Positions 7,246 to 8,057 of a stretch of DNA of 8,057 nucleotides are shown here, piece after piece. Under the pieces are notes generated by a model. That model was not told the origin of the DNA and did no database searches. It saw only the letters and a list, made by a program, of their open reading frames with translations. The DNA comes from QHWK01 sp035315685 (GTDB lineage: Bacteria; Acidobacteriota; Vicinamibacteria; Vicinamibacterales; CAVVIG01). The DNA lies in NCBI GenBank assembly GCA_035315685.1, contig DATFXR010000838.1:1-8057 (forward strand), in the 5' to 3' direction. Both the position numbers and the translations under genes were made by a program. The first letter of the stretch is position 1, and the number at the start of each line of letters is the position of its first letter.

Positions 7246-7262
7246 GTTCAAGCCATGTGCCA
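7246..7262 (-). promoter_or_regulatory. Sigma-54-like element upstream of small exported protein
   Basis: The minus strand reads TGGCACATGGCTTGAAC, matching the sigma-54 pattern TGGCAC-N5-TTGC except that the invariant GC of the -12 part reads GA. The spacing is correct. A transcript would start near 7236, about 70 bases before the ATG at 7164 and after the alternative ATG at 7239. Sigma-54 control is known for PEP-CTERM genes in other bacteria, which raises interest, but the -12 mismatch and the frequency of TGGCAC in GC-rich DNA keep confidence low. Confidence 0.3.
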
Positions 7263-7331
7263 CGGTCCGCAACTCGCACTGAGGTTTGACGCTTCGCAAT
7301 CTTGCGTGTGTGCGCGCTGAACCGACAGAAA

Positions 7332-7347
7332 GACTTTTCACAAAGTC
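7332..7347. repeat. Palindrome upstream of the kinase-like gene
   Basis: GACTTT and AAAGTC form a perfect 6-bp inverted repeat around TCAC, ending 17 bases before the ATG of the kinase-like gene. It is AT-richer than its surroundings. By position it could be an operator or a leader hairpin near the ribosome binding site. No second copy was noticed in the window. Confidence 0.35.
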
Positions 7348-7364
7348 GCGACCGCAGGCGAACG

Positions 7365-8057
7365 ATGGGCGTGTGTTACGCTCAACCGGTGCCGGACCTC
7401 CGCGAGGATCGCCAGCTCGACCTTGCCGCCGCCTACTCGCGGCTGCTTTCGCTCGCGGTGCACGAATTCCGCACGCCGGCCAGCGTGGTCAGCGGATACC
7501 TCCGGATGCTTCATCGCGACCACGATCCGGCGCTCAGCGAACGGCAGCGCAAGATGGTGGAGGAAGCGGAGAAATCGTGCGCGCGCCTCATCGCGATCGT
7601 CAACGAGCTAAGCGATATCGGCAAACTCGACGGCGGTGTGATTTCGCTCTCGCGTCAGCCGATCGATCTGTTCACGCTCGTCGGCGAAGTGGCCGAGCTC
7701 GTGCATGAAGCGAAGGAGCGCGAGGTTCATTTGCAGGTCGCTGGCCACGAACGCGGCGCGTCGATGTCCGGTGATGCACCGCGGCTGCGCAGCGCATTCG
7801 ACGGGATTTTCCGCGCAATCCTGCGCGAGAAGGCCGGACCGTCGACGATTGTCGCCGACCGCCGCGTGACCACTCGCGGTGGACGCACCTGCGCCGTTGT
7901 CGTCATCAGCGAGGAGGCGAGCGTACAAGACGCATACGAACGCGAACCGGTGCCGTTCGACGAGAAGCGCGGCGGCCTCGGTCTGGCGCTCCCGCTGGCG
8001 CGCCGGGTCATCGAGGGCCATGGCGGAGAGCTCTGGTCGCCCAAGCCGCTCCGCGAC
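7365..8057 (+). CDS. Degenerate soluble histidine kinase (3' end cut off)
   Basis: The visible 231 residues start at ATG 7365, with AGG six bases upstream, and run off the window without a stop. There is no transmembrane segment; only about 30 residues precede the dimerisation domain, so the protein is likely cytoplasmic. The HisKA H-box is intact: H33 in LAVHEFRTPASVVSGYLRML, with the second helix reaching NELSDIGKL (80-88). In the ATP-binding domain GDAPRLR (136-142) is normal, but the two N-box Asn positions read G147 and A151. The DxGxG box aligns with S182, E184 and S186. The G2 box GGLGLALPLARRVIEGHGG (203-221) is kept. It may therefore bind ATP poorly and act as a phosphotransfer scaffold or pseudokinase. 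A further domain, such as a receiver, could follow beyond the window. It is divergent from the small exported-protein gene. Confidence 0.85.
   Translation, partial: MGVCYAQPVPDLREDRQLDLAAAYSRLLSLAVHEFRTPASVVSGYLRMLHRDHDPALSERQRKMVEEAEKSCARLIAIVNELSDIGKLDGGVISLSRQPIDLFTLVGEVAELVHEAKEREVHLQVAGHERGASMSGDAPRLRSAFDGIFRAILREKAGPSTIVADRRVTTRGGRTCAVVVISEEASVQDAYEREPVPFDEKRGGLGLALPLARRVIEGHGGELWSPKPLRD

Overview
This window is high-GC bacterial chromosomal DNA packed with short-spaced genes. Several products carry Sec or Tat export signals and there is a complete msrPQ pair, so the host is a Gram-negative (diderm) bacterium. The overall style (Ala/Pro/Gly/Arg-rich low-complexity inserts, secreted MBL-fold hydrolase, possible PEP-CTERM-like protein) is reminiscent of soil Acidobacteriota such as Vicinamibacteria. 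That placement is an impression, not a demonstrated assignment. No phage, transposon, CRISPR or plasmid feature was seen.

Layout, left to right. (1) Positions 19-184, minus strand: an initiator tRNA-fMet with encoded CCA, a candidate promoter upstream and a perfect stem-loop downstream. (2) Positions 138-516: a gene-poor stretch with one doubtful small membrane-protein ORF at 261-470. (3) Positions 517-1254, minus: a 2-oxoglutarate/Fe(II) dioxygenase of the small amino-acid-hydroxylase-like family. (4) Positions 1358-4898, plus: a probable three-gene operon, divergent from the dioxygenase. It encodes a secreted MBL-fold hydrolase with an altered metal site, a PLP-dependent threonine/serine dehydratase, and a secreted UshA-like 5'-nucleotidase whose GTG start overlaps the dehydratase. 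(5) Positions 4885-6675, minus: msrP and msrQ, the periplasmic methionine-sulfoxide reductase and its heme membrane partner, with a TATAAT box upstream. The msrQ and nucleotidase stop codons lie inside one shared palindrome. (6) Positions 6862-7164, minus: a 100-residue exported protein with a PEP-CTERM-like tail and a sigma-54-like element upstream. (7) From 7365 to the window end, plus: the start of a soluble histidine-kinase-like protein that keeps its phospho-acceptor His but has lost key ATP-binding residues.

How the genes fit together. The msrPQ pair is a clear unit: MsrQ passes electrons from the membrane to MsrP, which repairs oxidised methionines in envelope proteins. The dioxygenase and the dehydratase both suggest amino-acid chemistry, and the MBL protein and nucleotidase act outside the cytoplasm, but no single pathway is evident from the sequence. 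The least ordinary part is the right end, where the small exported protein and the degenerate kinase are divergent across about 200 bases. I see no clear case for a wholly new multi-gene system; the right-end pair is the best lead.
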